Origin: Myrica gale
Lineage: Eukaryota; Streptophyta; Magnoliopsida; Fagales; Myricaceae
DNA length: 64,000 nt
Direction: 5' to 3'
Assembly: GCA_963930655.1 (NCBI GenBank)
Contig: OZ005619.1
Span: 5,438,501-5,502,500 of the forward strand
Shown: in pieces, positions 23,900 to 35,136 of the stretch
How the letters are laid out: every line of letters begins with the position of its first letter
How positions within the stretch are numbered: position 1 is the stretch's first letter
Position numbers and translations under genes: made by a program
The notes under the pieces: generated by a model
What the model was told of the DNA's origin: nothing
Databases searched by the model: none
The model's input: only the letters and a program-made list of their open reading frames with translations

Positions 23900-25245
23900 C
23901 TTCCCCTTAGTAGTTATATACTCATGTAAAACATATACTGCCTCATTATATACTGGTTCAATATTGCAGAAAACGAATAATCTTTGTAGGTAGGGGAAGG
24001 AAGAAGGAATACATGCTTATAGGGACCTTTTGATGTGCGTTTTCAGAGCTATGTCATGTTTCCTACCGGAAGTCAGGAATGGATTTAATTATGTCATTCC
24101 TCTTATCATAAACAGGCTTGCGGATCTCGTTATATTTCTGCTCCACTTAGAATAATACACAATGCACCAATTAGCTATATTCAAAAGGTAAACCTGGAGG
24201 CCTCAGACAGAGCAAAGGCTAGTTCACATTTAATACCCATGCCTTAAGACAATTGAATATGAAGCTACAAACAAGGTAGGGAACAGCTTCCACAGTTGGT
24301 ACAAGCAATGAACCAACCACTAAAAGCAACTCAACCACAAGTGCCAACTGAAAATTCAAATAATCGAAACCCATTGGCTGCCTCTAGCTCTCAACCATAT
24401 TACCGTGTGCTTCTACAATGAACTCAAAATATCACCATCAACAACACCGTACACGCAGTTATACCAATACAAAAAGTGTAAAGAAACCAACAAAATGTAC
24501 ATCTCATAGATACCCACATTTTCCATTCCGCCATGATTCTACTCAACAAATTAATTCAAAGCTTACCCAGTAAATAAAAATGAAATCAGAGATTGCTCAT
24601 TTAATTAGGGGCTTAAAAGCATTAGCTTCGCGCACCTATCTGAATTAACTGAATCAGCCGATATTAATCGCCGTCAGAACTTTCTCATTCTTATAAAAGA
24701 ATCAATATTTGTTTCCGAAAAAACCCACAAAGCTGAACACAACTTTCCCAAGAATCGCCTATGCTGTAGAAATGGAAGGAAAACTTTAGGTAGCGGATGA
24801 GAGCACGGAAAAACCCACAAGATCAAAGCATCGTAGCTGAAATGCATACTGTGTATGCTGGGAAGAATAGAAGAATCTACCAGGTGTTTGCCAGAAAAGC
24901 TAACCTCAACAATTAAGGGAAAAACAGGAAAGGATTAAGCCTGATAAACCGTTCGGGAAAACCAGCACCCCACAAAACTGAAAACCAGTTATGTAGCTTT
25001 TACTCGAAATTTTCAGCGAATAGTTCTGGCTACTAGAACCCAACAAAGAGAAACAAACAACATTAACAAGTGCACAGAAAGGGGAGCTTACTTGCAGCAG
25101 AGCACTACCGGGCTCATTTGATTTTGAAATTTCGTCTGAAATGAGAAGTACTGTGCCCCTTTTGATTTTGAAATGCTTGCGATGACCCGGTCTAAAATCG
25201 GTCTAAAGCTAAATTCGTAAATCTCAAACCGGTGCACAGTAGGTC
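23900..25245. other. Pack-MULE interior without recognised gene
   Basis: No reading frame with a known motif. The sequence has mixed composition and may include further captured non-coding pieces (UTR or intron), which I cannot assign. Confidence 0.45.
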
Positions 25246-25314
25246 TGCTGGGCCCCGCTCCACGTCAGCCAGCGGGACGCTGGCGGGACGCGGGCGGGAT
25301 GCCCAGCATTTCCC
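25246..25314 (-). repeat. Right terminal inverted repeat of the Pack-MULE
   Basis: 69 bp, inverted relative to 21622-21691. The sequence match stops at the GCCCAGCA/TGCTGGGC block. Confidence 0.9.
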
Positions 25315-25499
25315 CAAGAATAGTCTGGGGAGGTAATCTGGGTTGTACAAGATTACGCTTCTGTCGTATGATCCGAGGCCCCGAGCCCTTCTTTGCAGCA
25401 TTAATCATTTGGTACGTAAAACAAGGTCAATTACAGACACGAACAATATTGAAGGCCTATACAATTATAAATTATACACTGACAACGTATAATAATATA

Positions 25500-25501
<2 letters not shown>

Positions 25502-25557
<56 letters not shown>
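25502..25557 (+). repeat. Long (TA)n microsatellite
   Basis: About 27 pure TA/AT units just upstream of the hAT element; likely highly polymorphic. Confidence 0.95.
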
Positions 25558-25561
<4 letters not shown>

Positions 25562-25606
25562 AAAGTACATGTCTATCTCTGCACAGCACAAATTACAAGA
25601 ACCATT

Positions 25607-26836
25607 CAGGGCGGCTCAATAAAAAATTAAGGCTTAAGGCCATATTAAAAATTACATCTTTTTATATATTTTTTAATAGAAAATATTTAAAAATAAATTT
25701 TCTAACTTTTGAGATGCAAAATTACTAATAAAATTTTTATATTCAAGCTTCGTTAATATGTCACTTTCTATTAGAGTTTATTAGAGCCCCACATTGCTTT
25801 AACAATATGAGTTATTGTAATCAAAGACTTATAACTAAGCCTCTATATAATCTCTCAAAGTCACATCAGTGAGTACACCAATCTGCCCATTTGGGCCTTC
25901 CCATAATGAATGTAGGTCTATGGACCGAACCACTTAAATCTCGTGTCTCACTTCTCTCTCTTAGTCTAAATCATTTTTCTCTCTTTTATTTTATTTTAAC
26001 ACTTTCAATTGATAGAATGACTAATCCATTTAATCTTTCTTGTGACATTGTCGATCGTAAATAGGATTTTATTAGTTTAAGTTTTGAAAAACTTATTTAT
26101 CTCCAGAAGCAACTATCACTAGTATTGTTAAGAGTATTCTATATAATTTAATGTTTCAATTGAAGTATTGATTTTAGGTTGCAAAACTTCTTTTAATACT
26201 TTTAATTCTGAAAATAAATCCAAACCATCTATGTAAGAATATTTATCATCTTTTAAAAAACTTTTAAGATTAAAACAATATTTTTTAAATCATCATTCTC
26301 TAAATATTTGAATTTGTTAATATTGTGAGTCATACTTTAAAGAACTTGGATTTGTTTTTTCTTTTCTTATTCTATTTAACTTTTAGTTAGGCTTTGTTAG
26401 TTTGTTTTCAACGTCTGCGTTACTCCGACTTTACATCACTTCAAGCCTCTTTTTTTTTATCACTTCAAGACGCTTTTAGTTAGGGTTTATTTTTAACGCC
26501 TACGTTAGTACGTTACTTTGCCTTTACATCACTTCAAGCCTCTTTTTTTCTTCATTTTTTATATCACTTCAAGACGTAGGCCTTCTGTATTTCACTTAGT
26601 TGCTTTCTTTTCACCTCTGCGACGTGTGCTGTGTCAATTGTTTTATTTCACGTGACTTTCATTTTTTTTATTCAACTATCTTTTATAGGCCTTCTCGTTT
26701 CTTCTTCTTCAATCGTGATTGCTTGTTAACCGTGTATTTTGAGGCCTTTCTATTTTTTTTCTCTTACATTATGGGTCTTGCTTAAAGTGGGGCCTTAGGC
26801 AACTGCCTAAGTTGTCTAAGGCTCGAGCCGGCCCTG
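25607..26836 (-). mobile_element. hAT transposon relic with perfect 8-bp target duplication
   Basis: The 1230-bp element starts CAGGGCGGCTC and ends, reverse-complemented, CAGGGCCGGCTC. GAACCATT lies directly on both sides (25599-25606 and 26837-26844), an 8-bp duplication typical of hAT. The right part includes two diverged copies of a segment with tttacatcacttcaagcctc (26400-26590). A short transposase remnant lies on the minus strand. Confidence 0.88.
25998..26093 (-). pseudogene. hAT transposase C-terminal fragment
   Basis: The minus strand reads FSKLKLIKSYLRSTM, followed by SQERLNGLVILSIES, the conserved C-terminal dimerisation motif of plant hAT transposases of the zinc-finger MYM/TTF type. 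Only about 32 codons survive and the rest of the gene is lost, so the element cannot mobilise itself. Confidence 0.85.
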
Positions 26837-26989
26837 GAACCATTCGAATAAAAAATTATAGAAAATTGTAATGTTCACAATTTTATGACTGTAATATTGT
26901 ATTACGTCTCTCTTCGGGATTTGTGACATAAGAGTGGTCAGCATAACTTTCAAGTTAATTTGGGAAATGATTTTTGAATATTTAATTTT

Positions 26990-27205
26990 GGAATTATATC
27001 TTCTTTGAGCTCCAATAATTTGGGCCCAAAAATTTATGTTTAATAATAAAAAATTCATCACATAATTTTTTATTATTATAATATTTATTAAAAATATTAT
27101 CTCTCTTCACTTTTTCACCAACTCCCATTACATATCTTTATTTTATAATATTTTTTAAACTCCAATACCCAAAATTTCCACCCTCAAACATCCCTTATAC
27201 TTACG
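26990..27205. mobile_element. AT-rich MITE, family member 2
   Basis: Reverse-complement counterpart of 15605-15835: shared phrases include tttgggcccaaaaatttatg, tcactttttcaccaactccc and aatacccaaaatttccaccc. Non-coding. Confidence 0.65.
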
Positions 27206-28343
27206 GGAAAGCTTTACATCCAACATTGTGTGATACATTGTGTGATTTAGAGTTTTTTTTAAGGAAGTCATGATAAAATTATTCTAAAGAGGTAAGAGCT
27301 TGGAGCTCTTAACGAATTTTGGATGTTTTTTTTTTAGCCATCTCTTGAGATTTTCAACGTCTTTTCATTATAAATTAATATTTTAGAAGATATAATTCTC
27401 AATGACCTATATTTAAGGATGGCTTCAAACTCTACTATTTATATCCTTCTCTAATAATGAAAAACCACAAATAATTGAGTGTTTTTAGCCTAATGCTTTT
27501 GAGTAAGGATTAATTCTCCAAATTTTTATACTAATTATATTGATTCCGATAGGTTCACTATATTTTGTGTTGTATTACATTGGGGCGGTGACTTTTTGTA
27601 TCTCATTGTATTTCTACGTTAGTGGTGAACGCTATTCAAGTATATAAGTTAGAGTATAGTTCTGATTATTTTTATAAATATTCCAAGCGTTCCCAATAGT
27701 ATCCCATTATTCCCGATGATCTCTTATATTAGATATTCTTGTTTTCCCGAAGTACCGACAATCCTCGAGCGCTCCCGAAGTATCTGCACTTTAGCCCCCG
27801 GCCGGTTAACTCCGGTATCAATTTGGTTCAGCATTTTGTCAGGGATTTCTTTGCAGTTCTTAGGAATGAGAGGTGATTCAGGCACTTTTCTTTTTCTCTC
27901 TCTGGGCATGGACTTTGCTACATTTCAATGTCGTTAGCATCTTCACTCTTTTCTATGACCTGTCGCGCGAACGTGATGTTGCTCTACTTTTATCAAAGGA
28001 GTAAAGCAAATTAATCTCTTTTGTAGATAAATCATATATGCATGCGTAAGGGTTTAAAGGCCTTTGAATTTCGACGCATGTAAAAGAACTCACTCCAAAG
28101 CAGTACACCTCTGCAACTTTCATCAAAATAAGAACAATATGAGTATAGAAGTATGTTTATTCATTTTAAATTGTGTATCCATTTCCCACATTGACCTCAG
28201 CTCCTATATGATTGGAAATGATATATTCTTATTTATATAAATATATCAATATTGAGTCTACGAGTTTTCAAACTAATGAAAAAATAAGTGCTCTTAAGTT
28301 ATTGTTATTTGAGTATAACTTATTCAAAAGTGGAGATATAACA
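27206..28343. other. Intergenic, nothing specific
   Basis: AT-rich sequence. The open frames at 27716-27937 and its antisense are short and without a recognised family. Confidence 0.5.
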
Positions 28344-28352
28344 AATTATTTT

Positions 28353-28749
28353 GGGGAAAATACACTTTTCACCCACAAACTACCATAAGTTTGACACTTT
28401 ACACCCCAAACTAACATATTTAAGACATTGCATCCTCAAACTATCAATGTTAGACACTTTGCACCCTAAACTACCAATTTTGACACTTTGCACCCTCCAA
28501 CTATTAATATTAAACACTTTGCACCTTCTATTTGACAATAATACCCTCGTTAAATTAATAAATTTACAATAATATATTTACTATATACAAAATGGTCAAG
28601 GGCATTATCGTCATTTTAGTCTCAAATTTTAAAAAAGGGTGCAAAGTGTCAAAAATTGGTAATTAGAGGATGTAATGTATCAAAATTGGTAGTTTATGGT
28701 GCAAGTGTCAAAACTATGCTAGTTTCTAGGTGAAGAATGTATTTTCCCC
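28353..28749. mobile_element. Mutator-type foldback MITE with perfect 9-bp target duplication
   Basis: The 397-bp element has ends GGGGAAAATACACTTTTCAC and, reverse-complemented, GGGGAAAATACATTCTTCAC, with long inverted arms made of diverged repeats of the type gacactttgcacccta. AATTATTTT flanks both sides (28344-28352 and 28750-28758). A 9-bp duplication points to Mutator-type mobilisation. Same family as 11358-11715. The open frame 28351-28572 inside it is a by-product of the repeats. Confidence 0.82.
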
Positions 28750-28759
28750 AATTATTTTT

Positions 28760-29417
28760 TGGATAGACAAATGGTTGAAATTATTTTAATATTAAACCTT
28801 GGACATATAATAATAAGGGTTCATTTAGTTGTCAGAATATGTTTCTAACAGGTCTTAATAAAGAGTTCTCACTCATCTACGGCATTAATAAGTTCTTAAT
28901 CAACGCATTAATGGTTCAAATATTATATTTTTTACTTTTGTAATTAGTCTAATTTGGAAGGTTGATGAAACTTATTAATGCGGTATCTAAATGTGAACCG
29001 TTTAGTAGGATCTACTAGAACCATGAGCTTATGACTGCATTCGAACTCATAGGGTAGTACCAAGTCAATATTAATTAGTATCAATTGGACTGCAAGAGAC
29101 TACACCCCACATAATCCCTAATTTCGTAGACTATCAATCTATGAAATTCTATGCATAACATTATATAATGCAATTTATTGGTTGTGATGGCCGTACTGGT
29201 AACAAGATAATTAAAAACAAAAAGTTCAGTTTAGTAACTCCATGAAGTAAGATGTATTACATAGTCGATAGCATGAAAATAACCACAAAATCAATTACGG
29301 GTGTTGGTGGATCTAACTCTCAAATTTTTAAAATCAATCACACTATTCTGGGGCTGTAGAGTAGTGACGGTCCGTCCTTTCCAAGGTGAATAGTTATAGT
29401 TCAATTCGGACACAGTG
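28760..29417. other. Intergenic, nothing specific
   Basis: AT-rich flank between the MITE and the 3' end of the CHUP1-like pseudogene; no gene or clear repeat seen. Confidence 0.5.
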
Positions 29418-30752
29418 TTAGTGGCGGTTTTTATGGTCGCTAGTATTTGGTGTTTTCACAGATTTGGTGAACTCCTGCACTTCTGCTTTCTTGGATAAGG
29501 TGGTGACTGCGCTACCACCTTTTCCCCTCAGCATTGGTTGATTTGATGGCACGATTGACATGGAAAACCTTCTAATTAGGCCGATCCTGCTCCTAGAATC
29601 CTCTGGAGAGGACCCAGCTTGCCAATTTGATGAAACTGCACTTGAATAATCCTTGCTTCCTCCCCACCGCTTAATTTTAGGTATTACACCAAGTCTCTTA
29701 GCACTACTTCTTTGGCTACTTGATGAGCTATTAGATGCAGTGCTGCTGTAAGTTTCGTTGCTCTCAGCTGAGGTGCTGGAAGAAGTGCTGTCAAATCCGG
29801 GATCTGACGACAAAGGGTTAGTTTTCTCGAGAAATTTTTCGCTTGAGGCCTTGCTGGAATCACATTTTGATGTCTTTCTTGATTGGTTTTGATGATGTTG
29901 GATTTCAAACCTTAGGCAATTGTGGACCCAGCGTTGGTGAACAAGTTCTTCCATGTTAAATCTGTTCTTCTGCGATCTTTCAACTTGATCTTGTAGTTCT
30001 TCATTGGCATGCGGCATGCCTTAAACTACTAACATCCTCTGTTATGTTGGAAAGAGCTGCTAAGTTATAGTTGCATCTTAATCTACCTCTGTTATGTTGG
30101 AAAGAGCTGCTATTCTTTCTTTGGCAACAATCAATTTAATTGGCAGTTCCCTCTTTTCTAGCTCAAGCTCTCTGTTCCTCCTCTTCATTTCTGCAACTTT
30201 CAGCACAACATCTTTAACAGATTCAAGCTTCTTCTCGACCATGGTGTCTAGAAGCGAGATTTCTTCCCTCTGAAAGCTGGAAACTTGTTCTTGGAGCCCT
30301 ATCAACCACCCCATAACGTGGCTCGTTTTGGCATCCGTCTTCTCCTGGATGCTTTTTAATGTCTTCTCCGCAATCTCTAGCTGCTTCTCAGCAAGGAAAA
30401 CTTGTTTGATTTCTTCACGAAGCGTCATTTTGAGAAACCTGCTCTGAATCAGCAGTGATCTTCAGCATGTCAATCTCCTTATTTTTGTCCTCTAATTGCC
30501 TTCGTAACTGGTCGATGTATGACTGCTGTTCTTTCAGACCATACAATTGAAGCAGTTTCCTCTCTCAAGGGTCAGTTTCCTCTGCTCCACTTCCTTCACT
30601 AAACTCTGTAACAGGCCTATCTCAGTGACATTTCTCCAGCCCTTGTCATGTATAAGAAACTCATATTCTACAGACCCTCTTTTTCCAGCTAAACTACGGT
30701 CAGAGTTTGGCTGTTTTGTGTTTTTCATCATGCAGGTTTCTTCCTCTTCCTC
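29418..30752 (-). pseudogene. CHUP1-like gene with several frameshifts
   Basis: Related to CHUP1/IPGA1-type plant coiled-coil proteins (CHUP1 anchors chloroplasts to actin and the plasma membrane). Reading on the minus strand after a ttttgcag acceptor at about 30753: acidic start, then IGLLQSLVKEVEQRKLTLER, LLQLYGLKEQQSYIDQLRRQ, DKNKEIDMLKITADSE, a long coiled coil (30428-30078), then ALSNITE, DVSSLRHA, NEELQDQVERSQKNRFNMEE, LVHQRWVHNCLRFEIQ and a Ser-rich tail ending near AEVQEFTKSVKT. The frame is broken by a 2-bp insertion (near 30566), a 1-bp change (near 30430), a 50-bp tandem duplication (30036-30110) that brings in a stop, and a 7-bp duplication of gcatgcc (about 30010-30023). It lacks the proline-rich and C-terminal CHUP1 domain, so the source may be a short paralogue. 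Assembly error is the alternative to decay. Confidence 0.75.
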
Positions 30753-30789
30753 CTGCAAAAACAAAATTCTGGTGAAATTCTTTTCCAAC

Positions 30790-32582
30790 TACAAAACTCC
30801 TCGCGCGTATGATAGAGAGAGAGAGAGCGCACTCAAACCGAGGAATTCTCAAGCTTTGTAGTGGTCGATCTTAATCCGTACAGTGATATTTAATGCCATT
30901 TGAAGAACCTGTTAGAAAATCTGCAATAGACAAGACTCCGGCAATGAATGCAGACAAAAAAGAGAAAAAAAAGAAAGAGTGCAGGATATTTGCTAAGACG
31001 ACAAAGCTATTTAAAGCGCATGGGTTTCTGAATATCTGCATCTAAATAAGCTCTAATCTCTTTGTTCAATCATTATACGAGCTCCAATCTTGATATTATT
31101 AGATAATTAGATTTGTTAGTGACACAATCACAGATTCTTGGTGAACGGGTTAGTGAGTAATTGGAGGCCAAAAGAATGCTCAGCAGTTTCCAGAAGACAA
31201 GCAAAATATTCCCAAAGCCCATTGGAAAGAAGGAACAAATGTGAAGGACATTACTGTTGGTGGCCCATATGTTGGTAATGAAAGGGGTCCATAAAAGAGA
31301 AGTTATTTGCAATTTTTTTTCCTAGGAATAAATTAATACTTTGGGGCTGGTTATATAGGCCGCATTCAAAGTAAATGTACAACATTAAACCATGAAAGGG
31401 ATGAAGACACAGAAAGGGAGATCTAGATCAGATAGAGAGACTGAGGAGTGGAATTAAAAACAGAATAAGCTGTTTTTTTCTATATATTGAAACAAATATT
31501 TTGCAAGGCGCACAGTAATGGTAGCGAGCTAATGCATAAACAAACTCGGGGTACTTTTGTCCCACACCCCAACTCCTTTTGTACGTTATGGAATTCAAAT
31601 CTTGGCTCAGATGTGGGGAGGATTCTCCTGCCTGTGGAGGCAGTCGAAGGGAGAGAAAAAAGCTTGTGTTGAAAGGTCAAAAAACACTGCTTGGAATGAG
31701 TTCTAGAAGCGGTCCACCAATTGAAGGAATATATCTGCCCCGTCCCCTTCTTCTTTGATCCATATTGTTTCCTAAATTCATTTTTCAAATCTACTAGGCG
31801 GCATATATTAGGTGACATTCATGAACTTTTTATTATTGAAAATGAATATATATATAAGTCTGATATTATTTAGAACGTATCGATGAAGAGGGTTATGTTG
31901 ACACATAAATATTATATAATGACTACTTTAATATGAAAAATACTATAAAAACTAATTTGAAATTTCAAAATACTACATCGACCAATGGAATTCAGTAGTT
32001 TTGTGAATTACAATTATGATCCCAAGAGTTTCATTTGATTGTAGGAGGAAAAAGAAGAAGAAGACAAAATCAAGGAAATAAGGCTCCCTTTCTGTTAGCA
32101 TCAAGAAACGTGGCATGGTCCATATAGGGAACGGTGCAGTTTCTCCAGGCAGATAAGACTTTCAAAAGTATATATCCTCATATATTCTGATTTCGTACTA
32201 ATTATGCTGACATTGACGTTTAACTCTTTGTTAATTGACTTCTCGTATGTGTCTCGAGTTCTTCGAGAAAGTAACATGAATCTCTTTAGCGATGTTAGTG
32301 TCGTGACTGTCGTTCGTACGGCACAGCTGGCCACTGGGCGCCCTGCTAAATCAGTCGGGGGAGAAGTAAGTTCGGGAAGGCATCTTTAGAATGATTTAAG
32401 TTGGTGAAAAAGTTTAATTTTTGATCTTAAATTGATTTTTATTTCAATTTGTTAAAATGTACAGAAAAAAGATATCCGATGAATTTTTCTACTGAAAAAA
32501 TAAACAAGTTTATTAAAAAGTAAGGAGAAAATATTCTATTTAATTTTTTAATAAAAAAAGTTTAAAAGTGTTGGTATTTATA
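30790..32582. other. Upstream flank of the CHUP1-like pseudogene and intergenic DNA
   Basis: Contains a short GA run near 30815 and AT-rich DNA. The open frames at 31480-31818, 31073-31312 and 32101-32334 are unrecognised and probably chance. No clear promoter element. Confidence 0.5.
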
Positions 32583-32591
32583 TAAAATTTT

Positions 32592-32986
32592 GGAAAATTG
32601 GCAGTTTCATCTTTAGATTTTGACCTTTTTAGCGGTTAGATCTCTAGGAAATAAATCCTAACAAAAAACTCCTCAAACTATTATCTTTTGACAAAACGCA
32701 TCTTCTGTCAGTCTTTCGTCCATCCCCTTAACAGAGGCTCAAAACACATCAGCAAATTTATACCGGTCGAACCGCTCACGTACCCGATCTATTTCAAAAC
32801 ATATACCGGTCGACCGGTACAAATTTACTGACGTGTTTGGGCCTTCGTTAAGGAGATGGACGGAAGCCTGACAGAAGATGCGTTTTGTCAAAAGATAATA
32901 GTTTGAAGAATTTTTTGTTATTATTTATTTTCGAAGGATCAAACCGTTAAAAAGGTCAAAATCCAATAACTAAATTTGAATTTTAC
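32592..32986. mobile_element. Mutator-type foldback with 9-bp target duplication
   Basis: A 395-bp palindrome-like element with inverted arms of roughly 120 bp (e.g. cttttgacaaaacgcatctt on the left, its exact complement on the right) and an inner inverted pair around ataccggtcga. It is flanked by TAAAATTTT on both sides (32583-32591 and 32987-32995). Its left terminal sequence GGAAAATTGGCAG and the following 100 bp resemble 41638-41765, the start of the MuDR-like element. Confidence 0.78.
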
Positions 32987-32995
32987 TAAAATTTT

Positions 32996-33884
32996 CGATG
33001 TAAATTTATTTACAATTTTGAAAAAAATTAGTTGAAAATCTTTAACATTCAAACATCACGACGACCACACTTTAAGTAAAATACCAAAAAAAGAAACTCG
33101 GATCTAGAATGGTGCAATTAAAGGGAATACCTCATTCACACTATTGGATTGGGCCTTTTTTATGGGTCCTTTTCCACAGTTGGCGCATTCTTTGCATTTT
33201 ACGGGGACTTTTGGTGGGTGCTGTTTGTGGGGGCGTTTGCTCCAAATGAATAGAATACATAGAAAGTTTTTTGCTAAAAATAATTTGAGAAGAGGGTTTT
33301 CTTTCTCGCGATAGACGAGGATACACCGGAGCACAATTAAAGGATTAATTCTTGTAGAATAAATTTGGACCAAAAGGCCTAATAAAAAAAATAAGCAAAA
33401 ATCTATGGAGGCCTCCATAAACAACCTTGGGTAAGCTTGTAGAAAAAACTTGGAACAAAAACTCCATAAAAAAGAAGAAGCAAAATGTCTGGAGAAGCTG
33501 TCAAACTCACAAGGTAAAAATAAGGACAATCTTCTAGCACCAATTTTCTACCTAATGTTAGTTACTGGTTTTCAAAAAAAAAAGTCAAATTTAGCCCACA
33601 AATTATAAAAATACATCAACATTTGCCATAGTAAGAACCAACTGTTGAAATAGGCTACGTGTTACAATATTGATGGTGGGATGTTATGATAGGGCGAATA
33701 TTGATAAATTTTGATAATTTAAAAACTAAATATGACAATTTTAACAATTTAGACATGTAATAGATATTTGGTTAAAAATTGGGAACTAAAAGTGAGGTTT
33801 CTTCCTAAAATAAAAAAAGCTTCAAACTGGGGGAATGCTTGTGAAAGCGGTCAAACTCACACAGCAAAAATTAAAAAGGGAAGA
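32996..33884. other. Intergenic with a small foldback
   Basis: No gene supported. The minus-strand frame 33104-33529 (141 codons) is hydrophobic and low in recognisable motifs, and I do not call it. The stretch 33575-33740 has inverted phrases (atacatcaacatttgcc / gggcgaatattgataaattt), suggesting another decayed foldback. Confidence 0.45.
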
Positions 33885-34385
33885 TTACAAATTTTCTCAA
33901 TGATTCTGAAATACCTCATAAATTTTAACTCGTTACAACTCACCCCAAATTATACTTCTCGTTGCAATTCTATCCTCGAACTTGCTGGAATTGTTATGTC
34001 TAACGGTTTTCGTTCCACGTGAATGAAACTTGACATTCTTCTTACATGAAAAGATAAATTTGATCACATTGATTCTAAGCGAGTCGTTTTTTTAATGAAA
34101 AAAAGCAGCTAGCTACATATTGTTTCTTGGGTCTACATATCGTGAGAAACACAGTAGAAGCCTAGAAATGGCTCAGATGGATCCAAATTTGTATAATCAC
34201 GTAAGAAGAATGTTATATTTTGTTTACGTATGATAAAAACCGTTCGACATAACTACTCCAGCGAATTAGGGGATGAAATCACAACGAGAAACATATTTTG
34301 GAGGGGAATAATAACGAATTAAATTTTGTAGGGACAGTTAAAAATTGATTGGTAGTTTGAGGAGATAAATTTTAGTTTACCAAAT
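33885..34385. mobile_element. Long foldback element, diverged arms
   Basis: The left arm ends at 34045 and the right arm starts at 34201. Shared phrases: taactcgttacaactcaccc with its partner near 34300-34330, tgttatgtctaacggttttc with gaaaaaccgttcgacataac-type sequence near 34230-34252, and cattcttcttac with gtaagaagaatg at the loop edge. Loop about 155 bp. Arms of about 160-180 bp are diverged, so it is an older insertion. Superfamily not settled. Confidence 0.6.
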
Positions 34386-35136
34386 AAAAAAGCCTCATAT
34401 AGGATGAATGCACGGGGAAGCAAAAATACCACCTCGAATTTCAAGGTAGAAGTGGTGCAAATATACAGAACAAATATTTTTAAATAAATCAGAAATATCC
34501 TGTATTAATTTAAAATTAATAAATTTTTAAAGTCATATAAAAACAAGAATAATATTTAATGTCGCCTTAGGCCTAGTTGAGCCAGCAAATATTATACGTA
34601 TGGTGACCACAAAAAATAAGATTATACGTATGGTCGTTACTGAATTCGAAGAGGAGCTAGAATCCACCAATCAGATCTAGAGAGAGATGGACGACTACTA
34701 GAAGCGCGGGGGTGGACTTCACAAGTCTAGTTTGACATTGGATTCTATTTTTGTTCTTCCATAAAATAGAAAACCATAACATGACTCTCCAAATGTGGTA
34801 AAGCCATTCTTCTTTTATGAGTAGCAAAATGGCCCGAATTTGAGTAACTCAAACTCTTTTCTTGGACACGTTATGGCCTACCAAGTGGGTTGGGCTGCAT
34901 GATAGTCCCTAAAATCTATCACAAGTGCATGGATTTCTAAAATTTTCTATATTATTTAGACAATCCCAAATTGATGTGAACGATTACAAATTCTTAACTA
35001 GGAAAATCAAATATTAAAGATTTCTAGGGCATGAATTTCATCAATTGAATTCTTTCAATGAGTTTAAACATGATTGCTTGCATTAATGTTTTGTTAATCA
35101 CAATGACCAAATTCTTTTTTATTTGATATAATCTTT

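Larger units (their letters stand above)
21622..25314. mobile_element. Pack-MULE (Mutator-like element carrying host gene fragments)
   Basis: A 3693-bp element with near-identical GC-rich terminal inverted repeats, left 21622-21691 and right 25246-25314. The ends read GAGGAATGCTGGGC and, reverse-complemented, GGGAAATGCTGGGC. It is flanked by a perfect 9-bp direct repeat CAAGAATAG (21613-21621 and 25315-25323), the target-site size of the Mutator superfamily. No transposase is visible inside. Instead it holds exon-intron fragments of an XS-domain-type gene (22799-23850), a leader-like GC-richer stretch at 21780-21960 and a short direct repeat of ccaggtttccgtccttcaac (near 22010 and 22051). This is the definition of a Pack-MULE; it would need transposase supplied in trans. 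Confidence 0.88.

Noticed and set aside
28351..28572. 73-codon frame with LHPKL-type repeats
   Set aside because: Lies in the arm of the Mutator-type foldback; the repeats come from the tandem cactttgcaccctaaact units.
30430..30565. Intron explanation for the CHUP1-like frame break
   Set aside because: The out-of-frame stretch translates to the conserved LLQLYGLKEQQSYIDQLRRQ block, so it is exon sequence with indels and not an intron.
33104..33529. 141-codon minus-strand hydrophobic frame
   Set aside because: No recognisable family, AT-rich T-run-derived Phe/Leu content, no promoter or splice context.
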